Positions 33,661 to 45,715 are shown, counted from the first letter of the stretch. The stretch: DNA of 64,000 nt from Sorghum bicolor (GCF_000003195.3 NC_012871.2:15136293-15200292); one strand, 5' to 3'. The notes: generated from the sequence alone by a model not told the origin. Made by a program: numbers and translations.

Positions 33661-36600
33661 TGGTTACATTACATTACATATCGGTCCATGCTGCCATGTG
33701 GTGGTAGCCTGGTCTCGCCCGTTGCTCTCGGGGAAGTAATGGTGATGCTGGACTTGACAGGGCACTGATAACCAGCCAATCATGGAGACTTTGTTGTACC
33801 TCGCGCCATTAAGCGGCTTCCCCTTCGCCCATGAAGCTCTCACGTGGATGGGATCCACTGTCACTGTTGGATCCGAAGGTACGCGCGCCCTCATAGCCAA
33901 TCAAGCGTCCGGACGTCCGGATGGACGCACGGCCTGTGCCCGTGCCGCCTCGCCGGCCGGTCTGGTCCTCCGGCCAACCGACGACCTTTCTCTTCTCTTG
34001 CGTGCGCTTGCTTGCTGGCTGGCTGGCTTGCGGCGGCGCTCTTCTCCTCGGGCGTGCGAGCGCCATGTCGGAGGTTGGGGTCATGTGGCACGCGCAGTGC
34101 GAGCTGGCGGGCGCGGGCGTCGGCGCCGTCGCTGTCCCGTCCTGGTGCTGAGCGCGACGCGGGGCCGCTGGGGCCACGGTGATTCGTATTGATGATTCCC
34201 CGCGCGACTGGACGGATCGGGTTTCCTGGCGGTCGCTGTCGTGGCCAGTAAGATCATGGGGTCGCTGGGGGAGGCTCCTCGGGGTGTGACGGACGGGGGC
34301 GAGTCCGGACATCCCTTCCCTGTTCGCTCCGCTCCGCTGCCACGGGACGGATGGCAGGCAGCGAGGGAGCTCCGTTCTTCCGTCGATCCGTCCGTCATCA
34401 TTGCGCGTCCTGCTGCTACTGCTAGCTGCTGTCCGTACGCGTTTGGCAGCACGCACACGCCCGTATGGGTTCTTCTTGTTTACAATGTTTGTACTGTACT
34501 ACGCGCCAAGGCGGCGTTCAATTCAAATCGATCGTCCCTAAGCTGCTCAGTCTCTCACCATCGTCTGATGTCTCACTCTAATGCATCATGCAGGGGCGGC
34601 TGGTTACGAGTTCCGAATTCCCCACCGGTTTCTGCCCGCATCATCGCGTCCTATCTACCTGGCCCCCAAGATGGTAACATTTCGAGATAGATTGGCATCG
34701 GCCAGGTGTCCAAGACGGTGTAGCCTCGTGGCGACAGTGCCCCTACGCAGATTGGTGAGCCGACACCACCTAGCTTTCCATGTGGGCGACGCCGGGGAAG
34801 TTAAGGCCGCATAGTGGTGCGTGCATCAACCTTAACCCACCTTTGCATCAGTGAAAAGGAATGTCTTGGAAAATCTGGGCGCCGATGCTGTTGAGGCACC
34901 TGCAATGTTCGCCTCGCAATAGTTACTTGACAGTCCGCCCTTACCCCTGTTGGAGAGGTGAGGCGAGAGTGAGACTGATGATGATGTATTATGAATATGA
35001 TGCTGCTCTCTCTCTTCATCTGGACTGGACCACATGGGGTGCCACAGTGAAAGTCGGATGCAGCTGAGCCAGGTGGACGTGGACGCGGACGCATGCATGG
35101 ATCTCTCCTCGCCTTTGCACCACAGCACACAACGGCATATTCGGAGGGGTCCAGGTCCAGGTCCAGGATCCATATACACGCGCACTGTGCACATCACTAG
35201 AAAATTTAGTTTTAGGATCTACGAGCCACTGTACATATATACGCTACCGGCACAAGGTAGGGCGCTCACGTGACGAGTTGGATCATTGGAGACGAGGTAT
35301 CATGAACCTGATACAGTACGACCTCGGAGGAAACCTCGCATCAATATAATGGAGGGAGTATGTACCAAGTCCTATCCGTGTACGGACACGTACACGTGAC
35401 GATATGTTTCGATAATCCGAGCACAGTACATTGGAGGCGCTGGCAATCTTGTCGTGAGGGTGGGCGAGGAACCTTCTGCGGATATAGATGCAAGCAAGCT
35501 AGCTCACAAATCTATATACAAATTTAATTTTAATAGTTGTCAGGAACAACCCATTAATTAAGGACGTATTCGGTTTGGGGATAGAGACGAGGTGGGATAT
35601 CTAATTTCATCCATTGTATTGTTGAGAGACACTAGGGACGAAGTCATCCTCAACCAAGAATATTTCCTCATTTCGAGTAGCATGTACCTAAAATTTCATT
35701 TTTCTTAACAGATGCAAGCAGGCTATCTCACAAATCTATATAATAAACTTAATTTTATGAGTTGTCAGAAGCAACTCATTAATTAAGGACATGTTTGGTT
35801 TGAGGGATAGGGACGAGGTGAGATACCTCATTTCATCCCATTGTTTGGTTGAGAGACACCAGGGACGAAGTCATCCTCAACCAAGAATACTTTCTCGTTC
35901 GGGGATAACCCGGATCTAAAAATTTAAGATACATGTTTGGCTCTGTTGCCGCTATTTCTTTTTCTGTTCGTCTTTTCTTCCTCGCAATCGTTGTGTTGGC
36001 AGATGTGACGATATGGGCGGCGGGACTGAGAGGTGGCGGCTTCAATGCAACATGGGCTAGGGCCGGGGCTAAGTTGACGAGGGATGAGGCTGTTGCTCAG
36101 ACGGATGGTGCCGACGTAGTGATAGATGAGGGCGTGGCCTCAGCGGATGGTAGCGCGGATGGGTTGGAGAGGTGATGAACTAGGCCAGTACAGAAGAACA
36201 CAATGTGTATGACATGTGGGCCCTACCTAAACAGAAATCTAACATATCACAAACAGTAACATGTATACCTTCTCATGGTCCCTTCATCGAAACACAGAAC
36301 TAGGATGACTCCACTCCTCTAACCAACACATAGAACTAGAACGATACCAACCCAAAAAACTAGAATTGAGCCATCCCATACTACTCATCCACAAACCAAA
36401 CACAGTCGCCTAGAGGTTTATATGCGGGTTCATGGGTGGTCTGTTGCATCCCTATTTGCTGGTGGTAGTCGTTGGTAGTCACATAGACATCGGTAAGGGC
36501 ATACGAAGCTTCCGGTGGGGTACCATCTAGAGATTTGTTTGTCTACCCCAATGTTCTATTGAGAGTATATATCTATAGTACCTCGTGCCTATCATAAGTC

Positions 36601-36730
36601 GGTATTGTTTTCGTAGAATATATGTGTCAGATGGAGCCCTCCAAAAAGTAGGAGGTGAGTTAGTTTCTCTCAACCCCCCTTGTGAGGATGACCTTTCCCT
36701 TCTTCCTCCTTCCTCCCAACGAATCATTAG
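33661..36730. other. GC-variable intergenic region without recognised genes
   Basis: The interval 33840-34480 is GC-rich and gives ORFs on both strands (for example 33809-34456 minus, 215 codons). None has a recognisable domain, and several overlap on opposite strands, the usual sign of chance ORFs in GC-rich DNA. Four GGTCCA units occur at about 35150-35170. A roughly 224-bp duplication starts at 35487. Confidence 0.45.
35487..35905 (+). repeat. Tandem duplication with 224-bp offset, possible TIR element end
   Basis: The copy from 35487 (GATGCAAGCAAGCTAGCTCAC) is repeated from 35711 (GATGCAAGCAGGCTATCTCAC), and both run through GGGACGAAGTCATCCTCAACC. Each contains a TTTGGTTTGAGGGAT-like motif. 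A complementary motif near 36390-36408 (ATCCACAAACCAAACACAG) suggests a TIR transposon of about 620 bp from 35788 to 36410. Confidence 0.6.
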
Positions 36731-37049
36731 GGGCGCGTTTGGTTTCATGATAGGGTTAGCTAGGCTCGTGCCAGAGGAGCCAGGATCCCGATAGCCATGC
36801 CAAACACATGTACCGCATTTTGGTCGGTTGTCCGCGTGTCTGTAGCCTGGTTGCATTGGGTTCTTGTTTGGTTAAGCGCATGCAAGCCATCCTGTCATTT
36901 TTTCTCTCATAGATGTGCACACTTGCATGCATGCTCTGCATCGCATGGGCCTGTCAGAGTTTGAACGTAAAAAGTTCCCACACCACCAGAGCCAGCCCTG
37001 GAGCTCTGGAGCTCACTTTTGCATTGCATGGGCCAGGTTCGATTGGTGT

Positions 37050-37752
37050 TGTTGATGCAAAAGCTAATCTGCAAACACAAAGGGCTAATACCCGATTCAA
37101 ACGTTAAGGCGTGCCAGCCGATTTGACCTTACTATCGGCAAAGGCGATAACTCGAATACTTTGGTCCTGACAACAGCGATGCGCCAGGATGCCACGGCCA
37201 AGAGGTATTTACGCGGAACTTGAGAATACGCCGAGCTTAAGTCGACGAACTCCTAAGAACTCGTAGTAAAAAGGAAAATATGACGAAGTCGTCGAAAAGT
37301 AGATGCTGGAATATGAGTAAAAACGTGTGTTTGATTGATTGATAGATAGATGTCCCGATTACAAGGCCCTAGGGTCTATATTTATACCCTGCTCAAAGAG
37401 CTACAACCAGACACGACTAGAATTCGAATTTCAAATTTAAACAGAATCCGTGTACAAAACAATTTAAACAACTAAGGAAAACATAAAACTATCCTGCCGT
37501 GACAAGCTGGGACACCACCACGGACCAAGTAGCAACCTCCAAGTCTTCCTTCCACGTCATCGACAAACTCCCCATCGGCAACGATCAATACTGGCCATCG
37601 GCATCACCACCCACGGACTTAGCCACATTCACCTATCTCCTCATCGGCAATCATCCTTATCGGCAACTCTCCTGCAGACCAGTCACTATTACCCTTTCTT
37701 GCTGATCTACATTCTACCGATCCTGGGTACGTGTCCAAAAATGGTGTCAACA
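37050..37752 (-). repeat. Tat 3' LTR (left)
   Basis: This 703-bp LTR has TG...CA ends in element orientation. It is nearly identical to 48752-49489 except for a 39-bp duplication present only in the right copy and about a dozen point differences. A TATA-like TATATTTATACCC lies at 37376-37388 on the plus strand. It contains several ATCGGC hexamers (about 37560-37680). Confidence 0.9.
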
Positions 37753-38257
37753 CATGCCCCCCAATTCCGGAGTATGAAATCATTAATGCTCCGAAATTCT
37801 CTGCAGTAATGATGTCTTCCCGCAATTAATCCTCCCAATTTGGTAACCGACAACCTTAATCTGAACAACCTTGGTTCGATTCCTCCGCAGATTCCTCGAA
37901 ATCCTCAACTTCCCAAACGGACATCTCCGCTTTAGTCGTCCATCGGTAATGTTACCGTTACAGAGACCTGCCGATGAACTGACCAGGACGCCCTATTCAG
38001 TAAAGCATCTTATCCTCCCAGACAAATATCCCCACTTTATCCGCCCATTGGCAATATTACCGTTACAAGGCGCTGCCGATGGACCGACCAGGAAATCTCG
38101 CACAGTAAAATATCTCCAGATCACGACCGCTTCCTGTCAAATCACCTACACAATCCCTTGATTACCCTGCGAACAATTACCATATCTCCATGAGTATCCT
38201 CGGATTTCACGGATACGGCGAAGTAATAAGTCAGATTTACCCTTGCCCATTTTGTCC

Positions 38258-38266
38258 TATAAATAG
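38258..38266 (+). promoter_or_regulatory. TATA box of the antisense PMD gene
   Basis: TATAAATAG lies about 157 bp upstream of the ATG at 38415, in a pyrimidine-rich context typical of plant core promoters. It is the only strong TATA match just before this gene and supports transcription independent of the LTR. Confidence 0.6.
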
Positions 38267-38414
38267 TTCCTTCTCGGGTACTCCTTCTCCATCGCATCAT
38301 TCCACAGTTCCAACTCCACCTCCCTGGCGGCGGCGCTGTTCGAGATCTCCAAGAACTCCAACAAAGTCCCTTCTTCACCAACCTCGAAGCCTTCGATCAT
38401 CCTTTTGTGAGGAG

Positions 38415-41400
38415 ATGGCCATCAACTTCACCCTTCCTGAGGTTAGTTCTTCATTCCACCTCTTGTGCTTTTACCGCATCTCTGTTCATCCGCAATTTTA
38501 TTTTACTGAACATTTTTTCTTTTTCTTTCTTTGTTCTTAAAAACTATTAGGATCTGTCCAATAAAATTGTCATCCCTACCGATCAGCCACACCTCCAATG
38601 TCTTGGTCCGTTAGGGAATCCAGATCCCACCGATCTTATTAATGCAGAAACAAACATAATCCCTCTTAGATCCAAAAATTTTTCTTTGGATCTGTGGAAG
38701 GATACCTTCCGTTCTTGGCCCAGTCCTACCGTGGGATGGAAGGATTGGTTCCTGAGAGTTAGCAACTCAAATGAAGTCCAATGGGGCGAAAGAAAACTGG
38801 ACCAATGCATCAGGCTGTCCATTGCCGATATGCATAGGAATGAGTCACTGTTGATAGCTGCATCTTATTTCTGGTCGGACACCCTTAATGCTTTTGTCTT
38901 TGGTCACGGCCCTGCTTCTCCTACACTTGCCGATGTGGTTATGCTCACCGGCCTAGATGTATCTTCTGCCGATAGCACCCACTTTTTTGATACGAAACCC
39001 AGTGCTAAGGTAGAAACTCGCTCCATCGGCGGTTGGTCAGGGTACATCCAGAAATACAAACGAACAGGTCCTGTTAACATAAAGGAATATACCAGCTTCT
39101 TGAACATGTGGTTGGACAAGTTTGTATTTTGTGGTCGATCGGCAGGACCAACTTCCGTCTATCTAGCAGCAGCAGAAAGATTAGCCAATGGTGGCCGATT
39201 TTCCCTCGGCCGATACCTGCTTGGGGCAGCTTACCACCTCCTCCACCAAGTAACTAGGAAACTCTTGCTCGGCCAGTCCATCGGCAACTTGGGGGGTCCC
39301 TGGTGGTTTATCAACATGTGGCTTAGCCTCCACATGCACAAGCGTCTCGAGTTTGACCTCTTCACACAGCGCTTCCCTAGGGATATAACCGAAGATTATG
39401 AACTGGATGAGGAAGAATCGGCAACTCGCCCTCCTCTAAACTTCGGCGAGGCTGTCATAGTTCTGCCTGGTACAGGGGGCAATGCAGACCAGGTCAGCCG
39501 ATTCTTCCAAACCCTGTATGAAGGTCTGACCAGAGAACAGCGAGCATGGTTGCCCTATGACGATCCAGACACTATGTTTCCCTTGGTCTTCCATCCGTTC
39601 AACGATGCTCTCAACAAGGATCATGAAGTGATGATGGCACTGATCACTCCTAGAGCTATACCAGTAAACTTCTTCGGCAGTGGGAAAACCTCCAACCAAA
39701 CCTATGAGTTTTATAACCCATCGGCACTAGCCCGTCAATTAGCTTTCGGACAGCTGCCGATTGCACTCTGTTATGCCGATGTGATAAAATCCAGGGAAGC
39801 CATCACTAACCTCCTCGAGTGGATTCGAGTAGCCCAACTGCCACCGAGTGCCGATACAGATGCAGACTTATCAGAATGGATCCCAGCCGCCTTCATTACT
39901 CAATCGTACAAACAATGGTGGGAGGAATGGAAGGAGCATTTGTTCTGCAAATCGGCTCTCTCGTACCGTGGCATGATCGATCCCCAGTACGAAGTTCCCA
40001 GTAATACTGTAAGTATCTCCAAACCAATGTTTCAATTTTATTTCCATCGGTAACTCACTTTTGTATTATATTGCAGGTTGACAACGTCCCTCCATCGGTC
40101 AGCAGGAGTGGCAAGCCGATTGATCTTTTTCCATCAGGTCCGATCTCTTCAATCGACAACAACGCCCCCACCTTGGCTGCCGTCATGCACCGAGGCGCAC
40201 GCCTCAAGAAGGTCACCTCCAAGAGGACCAGGACATCTCCATCGGTAGCTGCCTCTGCTTTGGCAGAGGCCTTCAAGGTATATTTTCAACCTTTTTCATA
40301 CCGATTCCAGTCTTACATCTATTACACTTGTACTCATAAATTTCCCTTTCTATATCAGCACACCGGCGCATCGGCAAAGACCAGAAGCACAAGTGCCGAT
40401 GCCCCCTAGTCCAGTAAGCCGAAGAGAAAAGGTGCCAAGAGTACCAGAGCACAAACAAAGCGCCAGAGAGTAACAACGCCTCCTCCTCCCCCGGTATCTC
40501 CAATTCAGGTAGAACTTCTCCCTCTTCTCCAGAAACACAGACACAGCAAGTACCATCTCCCCCTCAGCCGCAAGAAGTACCTCAAGTGGAAGAACCCCGG
40601 CCAGAAGAGCCCCAACCAGAAGCACCTCAGCCAAAAGACACATCGGCTGATATGGGCGAGCAGACTACCGATCCAGCAGGCTCAATCATAGCATCGGTAG
40701 TTTCCTCGATCCAGACAAGCACTGCACCTCCTCAAGGTAACATACTTTTACAAAAGCATTGCCGATGAACTTGTTTTCCCTATCTTATAATTACTCTTGT
40801 CATCCTTCCAGCTGACATAGTCCCGTCAGCAACCCCGGCTGATCAACCCGTGATTCCATCGGCATCTTCCAGCCAGAGGCGAGAGATTGCCCTGAAACAA
40901 GTAAGTTATCCAACTCCTGTCTGTATCATTTATCAATACCTGACCACAAAATAACTCATTTTATTTCTTTTTCAGGAGCAAGACTCTCCCGATAGTTTGT
41001 TCTCTTTCGCCATCGACATCTCCGAAGATGAAGGTGAAGAAGCAAGTTCCTCTCGGGCAGTTGGCATTACATCGGCAGAAATTAGGGCAAAATTGGAAGA
41101 ATTGTCGGCCCTCCTCTATCAAGACACAGCCCAACTAGTCGATGATTCTGATTCGGCCAAAGCTTTGTTCAAGACCCTTAGAGGCCAAATCCCCGCCGAT
41201 GCTGAAGAAGTTCTCTTTCAAGCCGCACATCTAGAGAGCCGTCAGCTGCAGTACCAGAGGGCTGCCCAACGTCTTGCCGACAGAGCTGCTCAGACTCAGC
41301 TTTCTGAGGAGATGATGAAAGAAAAGCTTCTTACCGATGAGAAGCATAAGAACATCGGCACCTTGAAGTCCTCAGGAGATGCATTGAAGCACATGATCTC

Positions 41401-41662
41401 TGATCTGTCAGCAAAAAGAGAAGCCTTGTTGGCAGAGCTAAAGCAAATGGAAGAAGCCTTGTCCCAGGCTCAACAAGAGCTGCCTGAGGCGATCAAACTC
41501 CTTGAGCAAGAGCGAAATATCCATGGCCGTAAAGCGCTGCAGTTGAAGAAGAAGTTGAAGCCAGTGGAAGGCTCTGCCGATGAAGACATCAAAGAGATAG
41601 AAGCAGCCAACCAGATCCGCCTGCGTGCTATATCAGCGATCCAGGCGTTGCTGAACATGTGA
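38415..41662 (+). pseudogene. Antisense plant-mobile-domain (PMD) gene inside the Tat element, spliced, one damaged exon
   Basis: Exons with GT-AG borders and matching phases are: 38415-38441 (MAINFTLPE), 38551-40008, 40077-40277, about 40359-40736, 40812-40900 and 40976-41662. The long second exon (486 codons) holds the PMD/aminotransferase-like domain: FSLDLWKDTFRSWPSP, LLIAASYFWSDTLNAFVFGH, DVVMLTGLDVSS, FGEAVIVLPGTGG, and FITQSYKQWWEEWKEHLF near its end. A Ser/Pro/Glu-rich linker (EEPRPEEPQPEAPQPK) follows, and then a predicted coiled coil (LKQMEEALSQAQQELPEAI). The fourth exon is damaged by a TAG at 40407-40409, where Gln is likely, and an apparent frameshift near 40490. All others are open. 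PMD proteins are known in host silencing factors (MAIN-type) and as extra antisense ORFs in Tat elements. The role in the element is unknown. Confidence 0.8.
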
Positions 41663-41819
41663 ATTCTTCATCGGCAACATACTTGCTTCTTTCTGCTTTC
41701 CAAACTTCCTGATATTTAGTCTAGCTGATAGGACTGTTATCGACACCTTTTAAAACATCAAGTCCGGCCCCAGACACATTTTGATCCAGCCGATAGGAGT
41801 GTTATCGGCACTTAAACTC

Positions 41820-43967
41820 TTATGCATCGACCCATATGCTTGGGTAGTACTTCTTCAGATATTTGCCATTTAATGCTCTGGGAAATTCAACCCCTTCGAG
41901 AGTTTGTAAAATATAGGCATTACCAGGAGCATATCGACTTATCCGATAGGAACCCTCCCAATTGGGAGACCACTTCCCAAATTTTGAAATTTTAGTCCCA
42001 ATCGGTAAGATTAGCTTCCATACTAAATCTCCATCGGCAAACTCTTTAGCCTTTACTTTCTTATCATGCCATCTGGCAACTCTCTTCTTATTCTCTTCTA
42101 TACTCATCAAAGCCCTTAGCCGATGCCCTGCTAGATCATCTAACTCGTCTGTCATCAAAGTAGCATAATCATCGGCAGCCAATTGATCTTGAAAAGATAG
42201 TCGCCTAGACCCAGTCTTGACTTCCCAAGGCAGCACTGCATCATGCCCATATACCAACTGATACGGTGAAACTTTAGTCGACCCATGACAAGCCATCCGG
42301 TATGACCATAAAGCCTCGTTTAGCAACGTGTGCCACCTCTTAGGGTTTTCTTCAACCTTCCGCTTAATAAGCTTGATAATTCCTTTATTAGACGCTTCGG
42401 TCTGTCCATTAACTTGAGCATAGTAAGGAGAAGAATTTAATACTTTAATCCCCATACCGATTGCAAATTCATCAAACTCCCCTGATGTGAACATAGTACC
42501 CTGATCGGTAGTAATTGTTTGAGGAATTCCAAATCGGTAAATGATATGCTCTTTCACAAAATCGATCATATTGGCCGATGTAACTTTCTTCAAAGAAATA
42601 GCTTCAACCCATTTGGTGAAATAATCGGTGGCAACCAAAATAAACTTATGTCCTTTGCTAAATGGTGGATAAATCTGGCCGATCAAATCAATTGCCCATC
42701 CTCGGAACGGCCAAGGCTTGATGATAGGATTCATGGCCGATGCGGGTGCCCTTTGAACATTGCCAAACTTCTGACATCCTTGACACCCTTTGAAATACTT
42801 AAAGCAATCCTCAAGTATAGTTGGCCAATAATACCCATTTCTTTTGATTATCCACTTCATCTTAAACGCCGACTGATGCGCTCCACACACACCCTCATGG
42901 ATTTTCCCTATCAAACTCTTAGCCTCATCATCACCTAAGCACTTGAGAAGAACCCCATCAATTGTTCGATAATATAATTCATCTTCGAGGAGCACATACT
43001 TGGTAGCTTGAAACCGAATTCGTCTCTCAACCTTCTTGAATGGATCCTTCAAATAATCAATGATTTCTTTTCTCCAATCATCGGCATCGATTGCCGATAT
43101 TGCATTAATCATAGGCTGATATCCTGAGGCATGCTGAGCCAACCGATTGGCCTCTTCATTATGCAATCGAGGAACATGCTCTAACCGGAAATCCTTGAAT
43201 TCCTTCAACAGTTGCATACTCCTCTCATAATAAGTTATCAAGACCTCACTTCGGCATTCATAGCTTCCAGCCAATTGATTTATAACTAGCATAGAATCCC
43301 CGAAGATTTCCACGGCGTCAGCATGAACTTCCCTCAGCAATTCCAGACCCTTTATCAAAGCTCGATACTCAGCTTGATTATTTGTGGACGTGGCAACAAT
43401 CGGCAAGGAAAACTCATACTTCCTCCCCAGAGGGGAAATTAATACTATGCCGATTCCTGCCCCCCGGTCACATGTGGATCCATCAAAGAAGAGCGTCCAA
43501 GGTACAATTTCTAAAGTCTCCACTGTACCACAATGCTGAGTTACAAAATCGGCCATAATCTGTCCTTTAACCGCTTTAACCGATTCGTAACGCAAATCAA
43601 ATTCTGACAGTGCCAAAATCCACTTACCGATCCTGCCACTCATGATCGGCATAGACAGCATGTATCGGACCACATCATCTTTGCAAATAACAGTGCATTC
43701 GGCCGATAGCAAATAATGCCTTAGCTTAATACAGGAGAAGTACAAGCATAAGCACAGTTTCTCAATAGCCGAATTCCTGGTCTCAGCATCAATCAACCTC
43801 CTGCTTAAATAGTAAATCACACGTTCCTTCCCTTCAAATTCTTGAATTAAAGCCGAACCGATGACCATCCCATCGGTAGATAAATACAATCTGAAGGGTT
43901 TCCCTGGCTGAGGTGGAATCAGAACTGGAGGATTTACCAAATAATTCTTGATTTCATCCAGGGCCAA
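41820..43967 (-). CDS. Tat pol C-terminal half: RNase H, archaeal-like second RNase H, integrase
   Basis: An open frame of 715 codons follows a TAG at 43983 that separates it from RT (Trp expected). It opens with the RT-linked RNase H (PFRLYLSTDGMVIGSALIQE and YLSRRLIDAETRN). The extra RNase H follows: WTLFFDGSTCDRGAGIGIVL, STNNQAEYRALIKGLELL and EIFGDSMLVINQLAG, with the D-E-D residues present. Next come the integrase zinc-binding CX2C (CQGCQKFG) and the core with D in GWAIDLIGQI, D in TTDQGTMFTS and E in NGQTEASNKGI. The C-terminal part (EFADGDLVWKL, FPRALNGKYLKKYYP) is complete, with no chromodomain. All catalytic residues are retained. It ends about 157 bp from the converging PMD gene. 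Confidence 0.9.
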   Translation of the reverse strand: MALDEIKNYLVNPPVLIPPQPGKPFRLYLSTDGMVIGSALIQEFEGKERVIYYLSRRLIDAETRNSAIEKLCLCLYFSCIKLRHYLLSAECTVICKDDVVRYMLSMPIMSGRIGKWILALSEFDLRYESVKAVKGQIMADFVTQHCGTVETLEIVPWTLFFDGSTCDRGAGIGIVLISPLGRKYEFSLPIVATSTNNQAEYRALIKGLELLREVHADAVEIFGDSMLVINQLAGSYECRSEVLITYYERSMQLLKEFKDFRLEHVPRLHNEEANRLAQHASGYQPMINAISAIDADDWRKEIIDYLKDPFKKVERRIRFQATKYVLLEDELYYRTIDGVLLKCLGDDEAKSLIGKIHEGVCGAHQSAFKMKWIIKRNGYYWPTILEDCFKYFKGCQGCQKFGNVQRAPASAMNPIIKPWPFRGWAIDLIGQIYPPFSKGHKFILVATDYFTKWVEAISLKKVTSANMIDFVKEHIIYRFGIPQTITTDQGTMFTSGEFDEFAIGMGIKVLNSSPYYAQVNGQTEASNKGIIKLIKRKVEENPKRWHTLLNEALWSYRMACHGSTKVSPYQLVYGHDAVLPWEVKTGSRRLSFQDQLAADDYATLMTDELDDLAGHRLRALMSIEENKKRVARWHDKKVKAKEFADGDLVWKLILPIGTKISKFGKWSPNWEGSYRISRYAPGNAYILQTLEGVEFPRALNGKYLKKYYPSIWVDA

Positions 43968-43982
43968 CTGTTGCTCTTTCCC

Positions 43983-45053
43983 CTAAACAAACTCTTGATC
44001 GGCTTTCAACTTAAGCAAAGGACTGAAAGCACGAATTTTACCAGACAAATTAGATATAAACCTTCTGATAAAATTTACCTTGCCGATCAAAGATTGGAGC
44101 TCAGTCTTGTTGGTAGGGGCAACTATTTTGTTGATAGCATCAATGGATCTTCGACTAATTTCAATCCCCCTTTGATGCACCATGAAACCAAGAAATTCTC
44201 CCGCCGATACACCAAATGCACACTTATTGGGATTCATTTTCAAACCATGTTTCCTTGTGCATTCTAACACCTTTCGCAAATCGGCAAGATGCTTTGTGAA
44301 ATCTCCATATTTAACCACCACATCATCAATATAGATTTCCACCAGCTTGCCGCTGAACTCATGAAATATAAAATTCATAGCCCTCTGATAGGTAGCACCT
44401 GCATTCTTCAAGCCAAAAGTCATGACTATCCACTCAAACAACCCAACACGACCAGGACATCTGAATGCGGTCTTCGGAATATCTTCTTCAGCCATGAATA
44501 TTTGATTGTATCCTGCATTGCCATCCATAAAGCTGATAATCCGATGCCCAGCCGTAGCATCAACTAGCAGATCGGCAACTGGCATCGGGTAGCCATCCAT
44601 CGGTGTAGCCTTGTTAAGATTTCTGAAATCAATGCAGACCCGAAGCTTTCCATTTTTCTTGTAGACTGGAACCACATTGGAAATCCACTTGGCATACTGA
44701 CACTGTCGAATAAATTTAGCTTCAATCAGTTTGGTTATTTCAGCCTTGATATCAGGAAGAATATTAGGATTACATCGGCGAGCTGGCTGCTGATGTGGCC
44801 AAAATCCAGACTTGATAGGCAACCGATGTTCAACAATTAATCGGTCCAAACCAGGCATCTCAGTATAATCCCAAGCAAAACAATCTTTATATTCCTTTAA
44901 CAAATTAGTTAACTGTTGCTTACACTCAGAATTTAATTTAGCACTAATGAAAGTAGGCCTAGGCTTATCACCACTACCTATATCTACTTCTACCAAATCA
45001 TCGGCCGATGTGAATCCCTGGCCTAATTTTCCATCGTCGGCGAACCTATCCAT
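43983..45053 (-). pseudogene. Tat reverse transcriptase (ends in a premature TAG)
   Basis: The frame is open from ATG 45053 (MDRFADDGKLGQGF), which overlaps the stop of the protease ORF (TAATG), to TAG at 43983-43985. RT landmarks are LIEAKFIRQCQYAKWISNVV, KLRVCIDFRNLNKATPMDGY, FMDGNAGYNQI, TFGLKNAGATYQRAMN and the active site VEIYIDDVVVK. The last residues, KADQEFV, precede the stop. The next frame resumes at once with GKEQQLALDEIK, so a single TGG-to-TAG change probably split pol. RT copies the element RNA to cDNA in the particle. Confidence 0.85.
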
Positions 45054-45715
45054 TAAAAACCTTCATCAAAACCAACTGCTTGGATCGGTGAAATTTCATA
45101 ATCGGCAACCTTCAGAAAATCTTTTTCCCAAACTTCTTCCGAAATACACCTAGTTCTTTCATAGGTGTCTGCCTCTGCCGATGCAATGACATATGAAGAA
45201 TCTCCCGGGACAATCTCAATCTTGTCACCTACCCACTGGACCAAGCATTGGTGCATTGTAGACGGGATGCAACAATTGGCATGAATCCAATCTCTTCCCA
45301 ATAGTAAGTTATAAGCACCCTTTCCACTGATCACGAAGAAGGTCGTCGGCAAGGTCTTGCTGCCGATGGTCAACTCAACGCATATTGCCCCCTTAACTGG
45401 AGACACGTTCCCTTCAAAATCTTTGAGCATCATATCGGTCTTGGTCAAGTCCTGATCTCCTTTCCCAAGCTTCCGATACACTGCGTATGGCATAATATTG
45501 ATAGCAGCTCTACCATCAATCAAAATATTGGTCATTGGCTGACCATCCACTCTTCCCTTGACATACAGAGCCTTAAGATGTTGTCTTTCATCATCGGCAG
45601 GCTTTTCAAAGATAGCCGTCATCGGATCCAGGGCCAGCTGAGCTATTTGGTCGAAAAACTCCAACTCATCATCGCTGGACGGCGCAAGGAATTCCATCGG
45701 CAACATAAATACCAT
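45053..45715 (-). pseudogene. Tat aspartic protease segment
   Basis: A frame of 220 codons contains NILIDGRAAINIMPYAVYRK, where Tat proteases normally read VDGGAAVN. The active-site D is kept but the following DGG is DGR, which may impair activity. KTLPTTFFVISGKGAYNLLL and LGRDWIHANCCIPSTMHQ complete the fold. It is out of frame with gag (change near 46212-46300) and with RT. Either programmed frameshifting or indels could explain this, and given the other damage, indels are likelier. Confidence 0.75.

Noticed and set aside
33809..34456. 215-codon minus-strand ORF and overlapping plus-strand ORFs
   Set aside because: Several ORFs overlap on both strands in a GC-rich patch, with low-complexity composition and no recognisable domain or splice pattern.
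35933..36175. 80-codon ORF with a hydrophobic start resembling a signal peptide
   Set aside because: It sits between TIR-like motifs of a probable transposon and an overlapping opposite-strand ORF is equally good. There is no homology that I recognise.
40509..40532. GT...AG pair that would make a 24-bp intron in the PMD gene
   Set aside because: It is far too short for a plant intron and the phase does not fit. A frameshift in the exon is a better explanation.
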